Assembly (NCBI GenBank): GCA_051294375.1
Contig: JBJCIZ010001666.1
Coordinates: forward strand, 46,994 to 110,993
Origin: Paraspadella gotoi
Lineage: Eukaryota > Chaetognatha
Reading direction: 5' to 3'
Length of the DNA: 64,000 nucleotides
Under the pieces are notes generated by a model, which saw only the letters and a list, made by a program, of their open reading frames with translations, had not been told where the DNA came from and searched no databases. Positions 41,627 to 52,906 of the stretch are shown here, one piece after another. The translations under genes and the position numbers were made by a program. Every line of letters starts with the position of its first letter. Within the stretch, counting starts at the first letter, position 1.

Positions 41627-41705
41627 TTTCTCCAACTAATTTTTTAATTTCTTTTTTTTAATCTACTCTCGTAATTGGATTTGGATACAAAATAGTTAAA
41701 CTTAG

Positions 41706-41896
41706 TTAGACTCTCTGACCTAAATCCGAGTCCGTATTTTGTTCTCTATTTCTTTTTATAAACTTAAAAATTAAAAAAATAATTACAATAATTAAGATAA
41801 AAAGCCTTTCAAAAATTTCGAACTGGGTCAAATTGTAGGGTGCTTTTTCTTTGCCCGAGTTCAAATTTAGGTCGCAATAAGTGTGATTCATTTTTT
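41706..41896 (-). CDS. C-terminal exon: membrane anchor with short cytoplasmic tail
   Basis: After an acceptor-like 'aaacgcag' the exon encodes KMNHTYCDLNLNSG, a second N-glycosylation-type site (NLT), a ~16-residue hydrophobic helix (LFILIIVIIFLIFKFI) and a charged 19-residue tail. It could also be a complete 61-residue protein from the ATG at 41891. It lies 80 bp upstream of the ATPase start on the same strand and next to a 25-N gap, so its connection to the exons beyond the gap is inferred. Confidence 0.5.
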
Positions 41897-41925
41897 CTGC
41901 GTTTTTTTTTTTTTTGTATTTAAAT

Positions 41926-41950
41926 NNNNNNNNNNNNNNNNNNNNNNNNN
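41926..41950. other. Assembly gap, 25 N
   Basis: A 25-N gap inside the putative membrane-protein gene. Confidence 0.97.
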
Positions 41951-42804
41951 TGTTGGCGCCGCGTTTGACGACGTCGACGCTTGGCGCAGCACGAACGACG
42001 CCGAGGACGAGGACGAAAGGAGGCCGACCGCTGCCGCAATGCCAATACCAATGCCGATGCTGAAATGGACGAGAAAGAGAAAAAAAATAATTTTTCATCA
42101 TTTTTTAAATTAACCAATCAATCAATCAACATCAATCAAGAATAATCAATCAATCAATAATCAATCAATTAATCATTTAAATCTTACTTGAAACTACTGG
42201 CAACGAAGTCTCGACACTGCTCGAGACGATTGGAGACGGCGAGTACGACGCGATGAAGAGGAAGAGCAAAAAGAAGGAGGTTTCGGCGCAATAGCAACAC
42301 TCATAATAAGTGTTGAACTAGGAAAGGAGCAAGAAAATGCGTTTTTGTTGTTTGTTTTTGGTGCTTGAATTCATATCATTTAAAACTTACTTTGACCGCT
42401 CTGCAACGCAGGTCGAAAGACAGCTGCTGCTGCTTCTTTCGTCGTCACCGTCCTCGTTGTTGTCGTCGTCTCCCCCGGGCCTCCGCTTCCTTCTCCTTCT
42501 TCCCCTTCTTTGGCTTCTTCGTCAAAGGTAATTGCTCTGAAAAGAAATGAAACATTATTTTTTAATGCATTAAATATAATTTATTTTTAAACATTGCATC
42601 TCTCCTTTTTCTTACCGGTTTTATCGTCCTCATCGGCGCCGGCGACGGCGGAGTTGTTGTTGTCGCCATTGTTGTTGTTGTTGTTGTTGTTGTCGTCGTT
42701 TGCGGTATCGGATTTAGGGGTGATGTCTGCATAAGAATATTTCTAAGCGTTTGTACTTCCAAAACCCGCGTGTATAAGCTCGAAATACTCTGTAGATTCC
42801 TCAT
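41951..42804 (-). CDS. Exons of a putative Thr/Ser-rich membrane glycoprotein
   Basis: Three or four exon-like segments on the - strand. 42616-42804 has an ATG at 42804, begins MRNLQSISSLYTRVLEVQ, then ~10 Thr from (ACA)n, a Pro-rich end and a gtaaga donor. 42390-42538 follows a 'tttcag' acceptor and is Glu/Gly then Thr/Ala-rich, with a gtaagt donor. 42188-~42299 has a gtaaga donor. A segment from 42059 follows 'ccatttcag' and encodes a hydrophobic Gly-Ile repeat (IGIGIGIAAAVGLLSS) and a Ser-rich run before the gap. Thr/Ser-rich stretches are typical of O-glycosylated stalks. Phases do not all agree, so one or more bases are probably missing. No family recognised. Confidence 0.4.
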
Positions 42805-42980
42805 ATGGCCCTATTTGATATTTGATATTTGATATTTGATATTAGTAATTTGTGATTACCGCTCAATTAATAAATGTTATTTTTCCCTTAAAAGTTAGTA
42901 TGTTAGTAACCCGTTAATTTTTTGTGATTAATTTTGGTCGGATTTTTTATGTATCTGTTGTTATTGTTGTGGACCCTTAC

Positions 42981-43476
42981 TATAAAATAATTCTGCCAGC
43001 ATCGGCAGCAAAGTTCGTTGATGGCCGCCCTCGAAGACGTCGTCCCACAACCGAAACACGCATCAACCAGCGTGGGTTTTTCCATGTGGTCCGGGAACCG
43101 GTAGTTGAATGGATCGGCTGTAGATAAAGAAAAAAAAAGTCATTATGTAGTTAGCAGAAGTCAATAGTTTAAACTTTTTTATTGGACAAATATTTCATTT
43201 TTTAAAAGCTCACCATCGTGGGGGAGGGGATTGAAGAATGAGTCCCATTCATCAAAGCTGGTTCAGCATAGCAGTTAAATACGGGGGGCGTTCTTCCCCC
43301 TCCGACCCTTTTTCTTCGCAGACTGAGATAAAAAAGAAGAGGGAGGGGAAAAGGGAAAACAAGATTAAAACAAGAATATTGATTAATAAATAATCCCTTT
43401 AACTACGACTTACAATGTCGCCCAAAGAACGCTAAGCCGCGGCGGGTGTGCATAAAGCACTCGGTTTTGATGATCG
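42981..43476 (-). CDS. Cys-rich exons of the same putative gene
   Basis: Three exon-like segments with good splice-like ends: 43414-43476, 43214-43322 and 42981-43117. The phases 43414/43322 and 43214/43117 agree. The last contains two Cys clusters (VDACFGCGTT and NELCCRCWQN) that could bind zinc or form disulphides. The middle segment has a frame break near 43262, with a stop in the incoming frame while the outgoing frame (DEWDSFFNPLPHD) continues well into the next exon, so a single-base error or mutation is likely. Not recognised as a known family. Confidence 0.4.
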
Positions 43477-43543
43477 CTGGTAGGAAAATTTAGAAGGTCT
43501 GACTTGACACATACATTTTTTAAATCAAAAAATTTAAACCTAC

Positions 43544-43700
43544 ATTCCGATTGCCCCATGTTGCGGAGCCTTCACGCACGCCTAAAATTAGTTTTATCGA
43601 GAATTTTAATTTACAAAATATTATTCATAAAAATGACAACAACAACAACAACGACAATTGGTGTACCACGTAGGACGGCGACCCAGTCGAGTTGAGCCAT
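43544..43700 (-). CDS. First exons of the putative membrane protein (signal-anchor-like N-terminus)
   Basis: The ATG at 43700 leads a 28-codon exon ending before gtaaat at 43615. Met-Ala-Gln-Leu then VAVLRGTP is followed by a strongly hydrophobic IVVVVVVVIFM. A short exon 43544-43581 (acceptor 'attttag', donor gtaggt) follows, but its frame is broken in this arm; the mirrored arm has two extra bases there. The hydrophobic N-terminus would serve as a signal peptide or anchor. The opposite strand of the same region encodes a Thr run (MTTTTTTTIGVP), an effect of the (ACA)n repeat, so the sense strand is inferred from the splice-like sites. Confidence 0.35.
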
Positions 43701-43817
43701 GGTGGTCGGATTCAGTCGTGGGCGGACAATGGCGTCGCCCAAACCCCTCCAACGAACGCCAACAACACACAAACAACGAAGGGTAATATCCCATACCGAC
43801 TGGTTAATGGAATAACC

Positions 43818-43851
<34 letters not shown>

Positions 43852-43859
43852 CAACCAAC

Positions 43860-43892
<33 letters not shown>

Positions 43893-43965
43893 TATGGGTC
43901 GCGCAACGAAAAGTTTTAGCGAAAATGTTTGATTGTAGATGGGAATATCTGCCAAAACTGAAAAG

Positions 43966-44000
43966 TATAAAAAGGGGACAAATCGTCCCCTTTTTATACT
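43966..44000. promoter_or_regulatory. Pair of TATA-like boxes at the palindrome centre
   Basis: TATAAAAAGGGGAC occurs on each strand, pointing outward across the 5-nt spacer, with the exon-like segments of each arm downstream. This would form a symmetric divergent promoter if the palindrome is real. Confidence 0.4.
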
Positions 44001-44071
44001 TTTCAGTTTTGGCAGATATTCCCAATCTAACAATCAAACATTTTCGCTAAAACTTTTTGTTGCGCGACCCA

Positions 44072-44118
<47 letters not shown>

Positions 44119-44125
44119 GTGGTTG

Positions 44126-44156
<31 letters not shown>

Positions 44157-44624
44157 CGGTTATTCCATTAACCAGTCGGTATGGGATATGACCCTTCGTT
44201 GTTGTTGTTGTTGTTGGCGTTCGTTGGAGGGGTTTGGGGCGACGCCATTGATCCGCCCACGACTCGAATCCGACCACCATGGCATCAAACTCGACTGGGT
44301 CGCCGTCCTACGTGGTACACCAATTGTCGTTGTTGTTGTTGTTGTCATTTTTATGAATAATATTTAGTAAATTAAAATTCTCGATAAAACGATAATTTTA
44401 GGCGTGCGTTGAAAGGCTCCGCAACATGCGGGCAATCGGAATGTAGGTTTAAATTTTTTTGATTTAAAAAATGTATGTATCAAGTCAGACCTTCTAAATT
44501 TTCCTACCAGCGATCATCAAAACCGAGTGCTTTATGCACACCCGCCGCGGCTTAGCCGTTCTTTGGGCGACATTGTAAGTCGTAGTTAAAGGGATTATTT
44601 ATTAATCAATATTCTTGTTCTAAT

Positions 44625-44887
44625 GCATTCAGCGACCGGTCAATGAATCACTATCATCGCAACAATGAATGACTATCATCGTATCTCTCTCTTTTTCTCT
44701 CTGTTTGTGTCTGTCCCTCTCTGTCCGACTCTTGCGTGATCGTTTTGTTTTTTGAAAAATTCTGATTATTTTTTTCCTTCTAAAAAATTTTTTATTATTA
44801 CCATTTATTCCGCGCTTTTTTTCAATACAAAATCCCATATTTTCATCCGAGATTTTCGTGGATTTATTCTCTCTCTTTCTCTCTCTC

Positions 44888-44918
<31 letters not shown>

Positions 44919-45340
44919 TCTCCTCTTCACTCATATACGCATTTTTTGTTTTATTGACATTCATCGCATCAATGAATGACAATCATCGCATCAGTGAATG
45001 ACTATCATCGCATCAATAATTGATTATCATCGAATCAATAATCATTCCTATTACATCAATAAATTACTATTACATCAATCAATTAGTATTACCTTAATCA
45101 ATTACTATTACATCAATAATTCGTTATCGCATGATTCATTCGTTTTTTTCGGGTTTTTTCATTAATTTTCTTATGATAGTGGGCTCTGGCTCGATCTTGA
45201 GTCTTTAAGATTTTTATTTTATGTCTCCTTCTCTCTCTCTTCTCACTCTCTCTCTCTCTCTACTCTCTCACTCTCTCTCTCTCACTCTCTCTTTCTCTCT
45301 CTCTCTCTCTCTTTTTATGCAATAGCGACGATCCTTATGC
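44625..45340. repeat. Simple repeats: 'atcatcgcatcaatgaatga' units and (CT)n
   Basis: Short units around 'tgaatgactatcatcgcatc' repeat several times from 44639 to 45110, interrupted by (CT)n tracts at about 44866-44930 and 45226-45315. No gene seen. Confidence 0.7.
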
Positions 45341-45399
45341 TTTTAAGATTTTTTAAACTTGCATCATTTTTTCAACTTGCATCATTTTTTCAACTTGCA

Positions 45400-46480
45400 T
45401 TCCGTCAAAACTTTATATCTAGCTTCTTCACTCACTTTCCTACCGGCTCACAAAATTTCATCTCAATCTATCATGGGTTAAAATAAATAAAAGATTCAAG
45501 TAAATGTGACTCATATTTTTCATTTAAACTCATTTCCACTGGTACGTTTCCACTGAAACTTTATATCAAGCTTCGTCACACATTTTCCTACCCAAACACA
45601 AAATTTCATCTCAATCTATCCATCCAATTATGATTAATTAGAAGTATTTATTGGTTAAAATAAGTTAAAAAGATTTAGTAAATTCGACTTATGTTTTTCC
45701 ATTTAAACTAATTTCCACTCACACGATTCCATCGAAACTTTATATCCAGCTTTATCACACCACTTTCCTACTCACACACAAAATTAATTCCAATCCAACC
45801 AGCCAATCACGAGTTATTGGAGCTTTTTGCTAAGATTAGACGGATGGACGGATTGATTGACTAATTAATTAATTATGGATTAATTTATTTACTAATTGAT
45901 TAATTAACTGATTAATTATTGATTTATTAATACATCCTGCATATACATTTAATATAAAAGGAAAAAAGAAGCATAATCAATAAGTAAAACAGGTTTTTTG
46001 TTTTTTCCATTAAAACTCATTTCCACTCAAACTATTCCATCGAAAACTTGATTTCCTGTTCAATCACACACTTTCCTACCCACATACAAAATTTCAGGTC
46101 AATCAGCCCATCCACTCATGAGCAATTGGTGTTCAAATAGTGAATATATTTTTTTGTTTTTTCCATTTAAACTCATTTCCACTCGGACGATTCCATCGAA
46201 ACTTCATATCCAGCTCAATCACACACTTACCTATCCTCACACAAAATTTCATTAAAATCCATCCATCCAATCACGAGTAATTGGTGTTTTTGGCTAAGGT
46301 GGGACGGACGGACGCGACGGACGGCACGACACGACAGACATCCATTTTTTTGCATAATTATCATAATTCGATGTTCTGACATGATATAAGTGTGTGCCCG
46401 ACAATATTGAGGGGGCGGACCGACGGACCGAAAAAGTGAGTTATAGAGTCGGGATCTGCTGATAAGCAGATCCGACTAAA
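45400..46480 (+). repeat. Dispersed repeat family B, tandem partial copies
   Basis: At least three successive degenerate units contain 'tcatttccact', 'acgattccatcgaaacttta', 'cacactttcctac.cacacac' and 'ccatccaatca'. The end 'gagggggcggaccgacggac' is followed by 'gagttatagagtcgggatc' and a terminal hairpin at about 46446-46478 (gtcgggatctgct, gataagcagatccgac). Same family as 15315-16040. Confidence 0.7.
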
Positions 46481-48180
46481 AAACCAAAAAAACTAGTCAA
46501 TATATAAATTTTATTTATTTAATATAAATATATATCTAATAATTCAATTTTTTTTAAGGGTTTTTTTTAAAAGATGACACACTGAAACCCGCCGCTAAAA
46601 ATAAATTGTCATTTGTAACCAGTAAAGATTAATCAGAAAGATTTTTTTTTCTTTTTAAAAAACTGAAATCATTTAAATATCCAAATTTCATATTGATAGG
46701 TTATGATTTAACTTGGCTATGGGCAAAGAAAAATTGGTTAACAATTGTATTTCATTTTAAAACTCATTTCCAAGTCAAATCAAAACCAAATCAATATAAA
46801 ATTTAGATATATAAATTGTGGCTGCGTGTGGGCGTGACCATTGAGGGAGAAAACGGGCTTGACGTCTGACGGCCATGGATTTGATATCGGCATTTCACTT
46901 GCCTGGTTTCTCGAGAAAAAGAACGAAAAAGACGACGATGATGAAGACGAAGAAGAAACGTGAACTCGGCAAATATCCTGATTATATTTTAAATGTACCT
47001 TATCTTACGAGACAGGAGCAGTTGCCTCTGATGTTGTACGGTTTTAAGACTGACAGTTTGTTTATAATTTACTGGCATTTTTTATGAATTTATGGACTTA
47101 ATTAATTAATTTTAACCTCAAACCTGAAAACACGATCGTTGCCATCTTGAAAGTCAGCCAGAAAGTTGAGGCAACTCAAATGATTTGGTTTTTACTACAA
47201 AGGGCGATTTTTTTTCTAGAGGCGGTTATTGTAAATACAACAATACAAACCCTTGTGCCGTTATATGCAGAGTTTGGTATTACAAAACGGCTGGAACATT
47301 TTCAGACTTCGTCGTCTGAACCTCCAAAAGTCAGAAACGTTTTTCAGCGCTTCTTTCTTGTCAACAAACGATTGAAATAAGAAAATTACGGCTGACGAAA
47401 AAAGCCAGAGGTTTTTTTAATGTATTCTTATACTCGCCAATGTAGAATGATGGCAATATTGCTATTGTTAAGTTTCAAAAAAATCCGGACCATAAATATA
47501 GAAAATATTAACCAAAATCTTTGGAAAATCCACCCCTTCTTTGGAAGATTTTGCCATAGAAGATTTTTCCCCGAATCTGACTCCTGGTTAAAAACTCTTA
47601 GAATTCCGATCGTTAGCTCCTCTTTTACTTTTACTTTAAATAAAAATTTCACCAAAATGGACTAATTCACTTTTACCATGATTGTATCATATTAAAATAA
47701 CCAAATAAAATGTAAAGAAAAATTTTGAGAGCCCTTCAGACATATGGCTATCGGATTCCTGAATTTGAAGTTTATTGTAAAATCACAACATATGTTAAAT
47801 GCATTGACATTGTATTGAAGTTGAGAAATCCCTTTATTTTATATATAAAAATTGCGTCGAAAATATTTCCCGAGCGGACCAGTCTATTTGAATCTGATGG
47901 TTTGATGTCAAAATGATGGTTATTTGTCAAGAGAAAAAAAATGCGAGCCCTTCAGATGCAACAGGATCGGAATCGAGTGTTTTTACATCTATTTTTTATC
48001 TGAATTTTTCCCAGGGGCGTTGACATTATTTGGTAGTCAGATTTTAACGAAAATCTCCATTGAAAAAGTCTTCCTCGATTTCTAAGAACGACATAGACTC
48101 CTAACTTTGTTAAGAAACGCCCAAACCATACGTTCATTTGCGTTTCGCGAATTTTAAAAATATCTTTTTTTGACTACGAA
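46481..48180. other. AT-rich sequence without a clear gene
   Basis: Short frames only. The segment 47385-47600 is present in inverted orientation at about 61170-61375 (see separate entry). Nothing else recognised. Confidence 0.45.
47385..47600 (+). repeat. Inverted dispersed repeat, left copy
   Basis: Sequence from 'ctgacgaaaaaagccagagg' to 'cccgaatctgactcctg' is found as its reverse complement at about 61170-61375 with few changes. Confidence 0.8.
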
Positions 48181-48399
48181 GGTCTCACTCTCGCCATCGC
48201 CATGAGGCATAGGCCTTTCCATACTTTTTATGATGACTTCGACGAACGTGGTGTCAGTAACTGGATCGACAGCTTCGACGTCTGCACGCCGCGTCTTCCT
48301 CGTCCTGTGTCCGGCGCCGCGGCTGCGAAGAATGTTAGCCACCAGTCCCGAAAGACCGGCCCGTATTTTAAGCAAAAAAAAATTCGAACTTCGCGTGAG

Positions 48400-48840
48400 C
48401 CACGCTGGCTATTAGCGTCGTCCGAGCCCAGCTAGCCCTGCTGACTATCAGCTGGGTTATAGTAGCGTACCCAAAGTCGGCAGGGCATAGGCGTTTGTCG
48501 TAGCGTACCCTGAGAAGGTTGCGTGTTCGATAGTAGGGCTCACCACTTATGGCAACAGCCGGGTTGCCTGTGATGCCCATTGGGATGGGGCATCTCACTG
48601 TTGGCTTTGGGGCTTCCGACCCTCAGTGACGCATCCAGTCACTGGCGCGGGTTTCCCTAGGACGGTCTCGCTTTGCCAACGCAGAGGGAAGTGTGAGGAC
48701 TGTGGATGGAACACTACGCCTGGGATGGTGTGTTCCCCCTCTGAGCCAATGGATTTGGCTGAAGGANNNNNNNNNNNNNNNNNNNNNNNNNTGGTGGACG
48801 TGAGGCGGTGTGAATATACCGCCACAATACCATTTTAATT
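48400..48840 (+). repeat. tRNA-related repeat family C, copy 1
   Basis: Contains 'ggttgcgtgttcgata' (B-box-like) and 'gctcaccacttatggcaac'. These precede the modules 'gcctgtgat', 'ggggcttccgaccctcagtg' and 'ccagtcactgg'. The same order of modules recurs at 57405-57700 and in part at 56973-57235. Interrupted by a 25-N gap (48767-48791). Confidence 0.6.
48767..48791. other. Assembly gap, 25 N
   Basis: A 25-N gap inside repeat family C. Confidence 0.97.
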
Positions 48841-50900
48841 TACTTGAAAAAACAAAAATCGTAAAAAAATCATGTAGTATTGTAGAGATATGGCCCCCTT
48901 TCCCCCTATTTATTTTGTTTGCCTTTTGTTTTACCGTTTCTGCCGTTAGATTTCGCTTTTCTTTTCTTTAGGAGATTTACTCCTCTTTCTTTTTTACCAG
49001 ATATTCTAGGCCCATGTAGATACTTATGACTTTTCCTCCCGTCATCAAACTGCCTTTACGTAACTCGATCACACCCCAGTGACAATACCCACGCCGGTTA
49101 CGGGCTCACGGCGCCGACTTACGGCGTGAACCGGCCGACTTCCGTCATCACGGCGATTCGACGTCTTCGAAGCACGCGCAACGGCGTCAGACGCGGCCAC
49201 GTCCATTTCCGGAATCGTCTGCGGGGGGCGGGGAGGACTACTATTTATATTTCATTTATAAAAATTATATTTAATTTACATTTCGTTACAAAAATAAAAT
49301 GACTAACTAGCAAAAACTAAATGATTAAATAGTATTAAATAGCTAAATTAATAAAGCGGGGTGTGGACCGCTAAAATAACAGGGGATTTATCCAAAACCA
49401 AACATTCATTAAGATACTATTATAATGAAGAACATATACAACGCCCGATTTCATCTTAAATTCGGATTTATTATTTGTTTTTAATTAAAGACTAAATCGT
49501 ATGTTAAAATATGGGATTCGGTAATGGGCAAGGTTAGTGATTAAAGTTAGGGAATAGGCTTTGGAGCTAAGGTAAATAAACTAAGGGTTTACAGTTAGGG
49601 TTAAGGACTAGGTCAAAAGATTAAGATTAAAAGTTAAGGATTGGGTTATATAATTAATTTTACTTTAAATTTTAAGGATAAAATTAAATTTTACAATAAA
49701 AAACCCAAAATTTGTAGCTTATGTAAAAGACATACAAATATATTTAATTTTTTTTATTAATAAAGAATATAATTTTATTTATGAAATTGGTACAACCAAT
49801 ATAAAAATTATCCATTCATTTACTAAATTAAGAAAGCAGGTTGTTGACAACTAAAAAGACAAGGGATCAAACGATTATATAAAAAAATATTTAAAAAAAA
49901 GAACTTATTATGTTAACTTTTAATCTTAGTAATTAAGGTTAACCTAATATTATTAAAATAAATTTTAGTTTAAATATTAATGTTAAAATTAAATACTGGA
50001 ATAAAAGAACAGAAATTTGGCGTTTATGCAAAATTAAAATTACATAATAAAATTTATGATTCAAAGGCCCCTGTAATTTTACCAGCTTAGAGATGCCGAT
50101 CGATACAATAACTAATTAATACCCGGACGATTGAAAATCTGTTTTGGAAGAAAGAAAGAAAAAACATGTCCAAAACTTCATTTCTGAATTAAAATCTATC
50201 TAACTAGCTATTTACATGTTTTTAACCCGGCATCTCCCATCACTAAGGTGATGATATAATAAGATAAATATAAGTAAATAATGAAATAATATTTTTTTAA
50301 ATCATATAATCATTCCAGTCACAATTTAATATAATTAATTAATTATATTTTGATGTTTAGTGTAATTAACCATATTTGGATCGACCAAAACATTTTGATT
50401 GACAAAAAACATTTGGATACACGAAAAACCCAAGTTGCATTTATAATGTTATACATTATATATGCAACTATATTATAATCATTAAAAGTCATGCAGACTA
50501 AAAATTTTTTTGATAAACAAAGAACATTTTGAAATAGAAAAACACTTTTTGATATATATCAAGTTGTATATATAATGTACATCATATGTTAGTTACTATC
50601 AAAGTCATATCGTTTAGATACAATTGAAAATAAATCCACTCAGTTGAGGGAATATCAGAAGAGAAGGAGATGAGAAGTTGAGAGAAATAAGATTCAAGAT
50701 ATTTCACCTGATGCAAAATCAACCTAATCATCTGATTTCCTCTTTACAAGTCAGTCAGTCTCTCTCTCTCTCTTTTTCACATTTACAAACGCCGGTCTCT
50801 CTCTTTTTCCCCTTACATTTCCATTTGACAAAGTATCTATTTATCTAGTTATTTTAAATGATTAATCTAAATACCTTAAGTTGTCTCAACGCACTTATAT
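48841..50900. other. AT-rich intergenic sequence
   Basis: No gene seen. A GC-richer patch (about 49060-49215) reads 'cggcgccgacttacggcgtg' and similar, and is followed by AT-rich sequence with short direct repeats such as 'gtatgttaaa' and 'gggttaaggactag'. Confidence 0.45.
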
Positions 50901-50906
50901 AAATAT

Positions 50907-52274
50907 TTAATCACATGCTTCCAAAAAAATTATATTTCCTTTCTTTAATTCTTGCAATATTTTAGTTTGCCCAGTTTCTCCATTAATTTCTGTTATGAAA
51001 AATATGCTCTTTCTAATTGCTTTAACAATGTCAATCACTTTACCCTCATACCAAATGCCATCAACTTTCAATTTGAACCGGCTATTAATCAATTTTTCAG
51101 GCTCTACGATTAAATCACCATATAGTTCTTGTGATTGTTTAATCGCCTGTTTATCTACTACCTTTTGCAACTTTTCTTGAGCGCATGCAATTACAGCTTC
51201 GGCTGCATCAGTGACATCAAAATCAAGTTGCTCACTTTGTGTTTCAAAATCTAATTGACTCAAATGTGGATTTTCTTTTATATATTTCTTTTAAATGCGC
51301 TAATTTTTCTGATAAATTATATTCACGTTTCTTAACACTTTTATTGAAAACATGCTTTTTGGAGCAGGTTGCATCACCTATTCTCTGCAAAAATTCAATA
51401 AGCAAATTTATGGCCGATAGCTTTTCCTTTTCATTTGTTAGTTTGCTTAGCTTTGCTTCTATCTCGTTTTCGAGCCAAGGTGGACCATAAACAGCAGTAA
51501 AATTTCTTACAATTGTCAATTTTTTTAATCCTTTGGCATTTTCCTTTTCTTTTTTGGAAAGAATTGATTTCCTCCGTTTTTCCAAAATTTGTTCTCTACA
51601 TATGATTTACGAGCGGTTTCAAGTAATTTTCTTTGTTCTTCTGTTTTGCTGTCAATATAACCAGTAAGATTATTTGTGCGAATCAAGATTTCATTCTCGA
51701 GATAAGTCGATTTAGCGGTTGGTTTAGAATTCATAATGTATCGCAAAAGTCCGAAAAGTGATTCACCTTTTTGGTTAGTTGTAGGAACACTTGTTGTAGC
51801 ATCTACAAAATTTGGATCATCTTGCTTTTCCAGCTTTTCATCTTTTAGAAAGTCATTGGCTTGTGTCATCAAGGTATAAAGCATCGCTTGAGCCATTACT
51901 TTCGCAACAGCCGACATTTGCTTTCTTTGGAAATCGTTGGTAGGAATTAGCTTTATGACAGAAGATACACGATCTTTGTCCAGAAATACTTTTGGAAATG
52001 GTGACTCTTTTTCAAAAATTCGGTCACCATCTTTACTTATGTCTATCAAATAAGTTTGAAGATTCTGTAGATGAGGAATCACTTCTAGGATGTGTACTTT
52101 CATTTTTGAGTATTTCTCATTTACATCTTTGCCATACAGAACCCTCCACAAAGGTGAAAAGATGAGAACATCAAAAAGACTGACAGCCCTTAATTGATGC
52201 AAGACCATTGGATCTTTCAAATCATGTTTGATAGATAAATAAATTTGGCTCGAGTCTTCATACTCAGACATCAT
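50907..52274 (-). pseudogene. Transposase-like gene, C-terminal half (frame-broken)
   Basis: Three overlapping frames, 52274-51525, 51585-51244 and 51263-50907, continue one another, so a single ORF of about 440 residues has two single-base shifts (near 51550 and 51255). The first part contains FQRKQMSAVAKVMAQAMLY and then a segment (SVPTTNQKGESLFGLLRYIM...YLENEILIRTNNLTGYID) of the PTTN..GE..FG..D/RY type. That pattern is familiar from the C-terminal region of cut-and-paste transposases in invertebrate genomes. The rest is Lys/Glu-rich helix. With the upstream parts at 52.9-56.3 kb it forms one decayed DNA-transposon gene. I cannot name the superfamily with confidence. Confidence 0.5.
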
Positions 52275-52906
52275 ATAAAATTAGGGGTAGCCCCACTCAA
52301 TGGGGTGAGTCAAAAATTTAGAATTATTACATGCTCAAACGAAAATTTATACATTTTGAAGTATACTTTCAATGGACAAAACATTTCTTATGTGGCTCTA
52401 TACCCAAATAATTAATTTTTTAATAATTTATTTATAAATAGGAAAGACCAAAATTTTTTTTCATAATTTTAAAATTTTAAGACCAGATTCAGATAGCCTC
52501 ATAAAAGTTGTCTACACAAAGTATAATTATTTTTTAAATATTTTCATGTTCAGTGAGTCAAAAATAAGAAAAACCATAAAAAATCATCATCATCATCATC
52601 TTTCAAAAATTTTATCAGTTTTTTTATATTTCACATAGAAAACATAAAAAATTTTAAAAGCTGTAATTATATTTCTTGTTTAACTTTTTATGCTCTATCA
52701 GAATCCATCAAAAAATTTTAAGATTTCAAAAAAAAAAATTTCTAATGTAAAAAAGACAAGTAATATTTAATGTATTAATCAAGACGTATAATGTAAATTT
52801 TTTTGAAAATGATTGCTTAAATATTTAGTCAAGACAACTAAAAATACTTTTGCTAATAGTCGAAATTTTATATATTATCTCTGGAGTTGGTCCTATTAAA
52901 ATGCCT

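Larger units (their letters stand above)
43365..44624. repeat. Large palindrome (right) with near-zero spacer
   Basis: The arms 43365-43979 and 43985-44624 are inverted copies around a 5-nt spacer; the centre reads ggggac-aaatc-gtcccc. Differences are mostly indels in (GA)n/(CT)n, CAA and homopolymer runs. Each arm holds the same exon-like segments: 43414-43476 matches about 44513-44577, and the Thr-run/hydrophobic exon near 43632-43700 matches about 44280-44348. Each arm carries a TATAAAAA next to the centre. It is either a true inverted duplication around a bidirectional promoter or a fold-back artefact. Confidence 0.85.

Noticed and set aside
19543-44624. The two palindromes as the element's terminal inverted repeats
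   Set aside because: The left and right palindromes do not share sequence with each other. Each is self-inverted locally, so they are not a matching pair of terminal repeats.
34355-45320. RERERE/SLSLSL-type ORFs over (GA)n/(CT)n tracts
   Set aside because: Dinucleotide repeats lack stop codons in all frames, so these are not genes. Only the parts beyond the repeats were considered.
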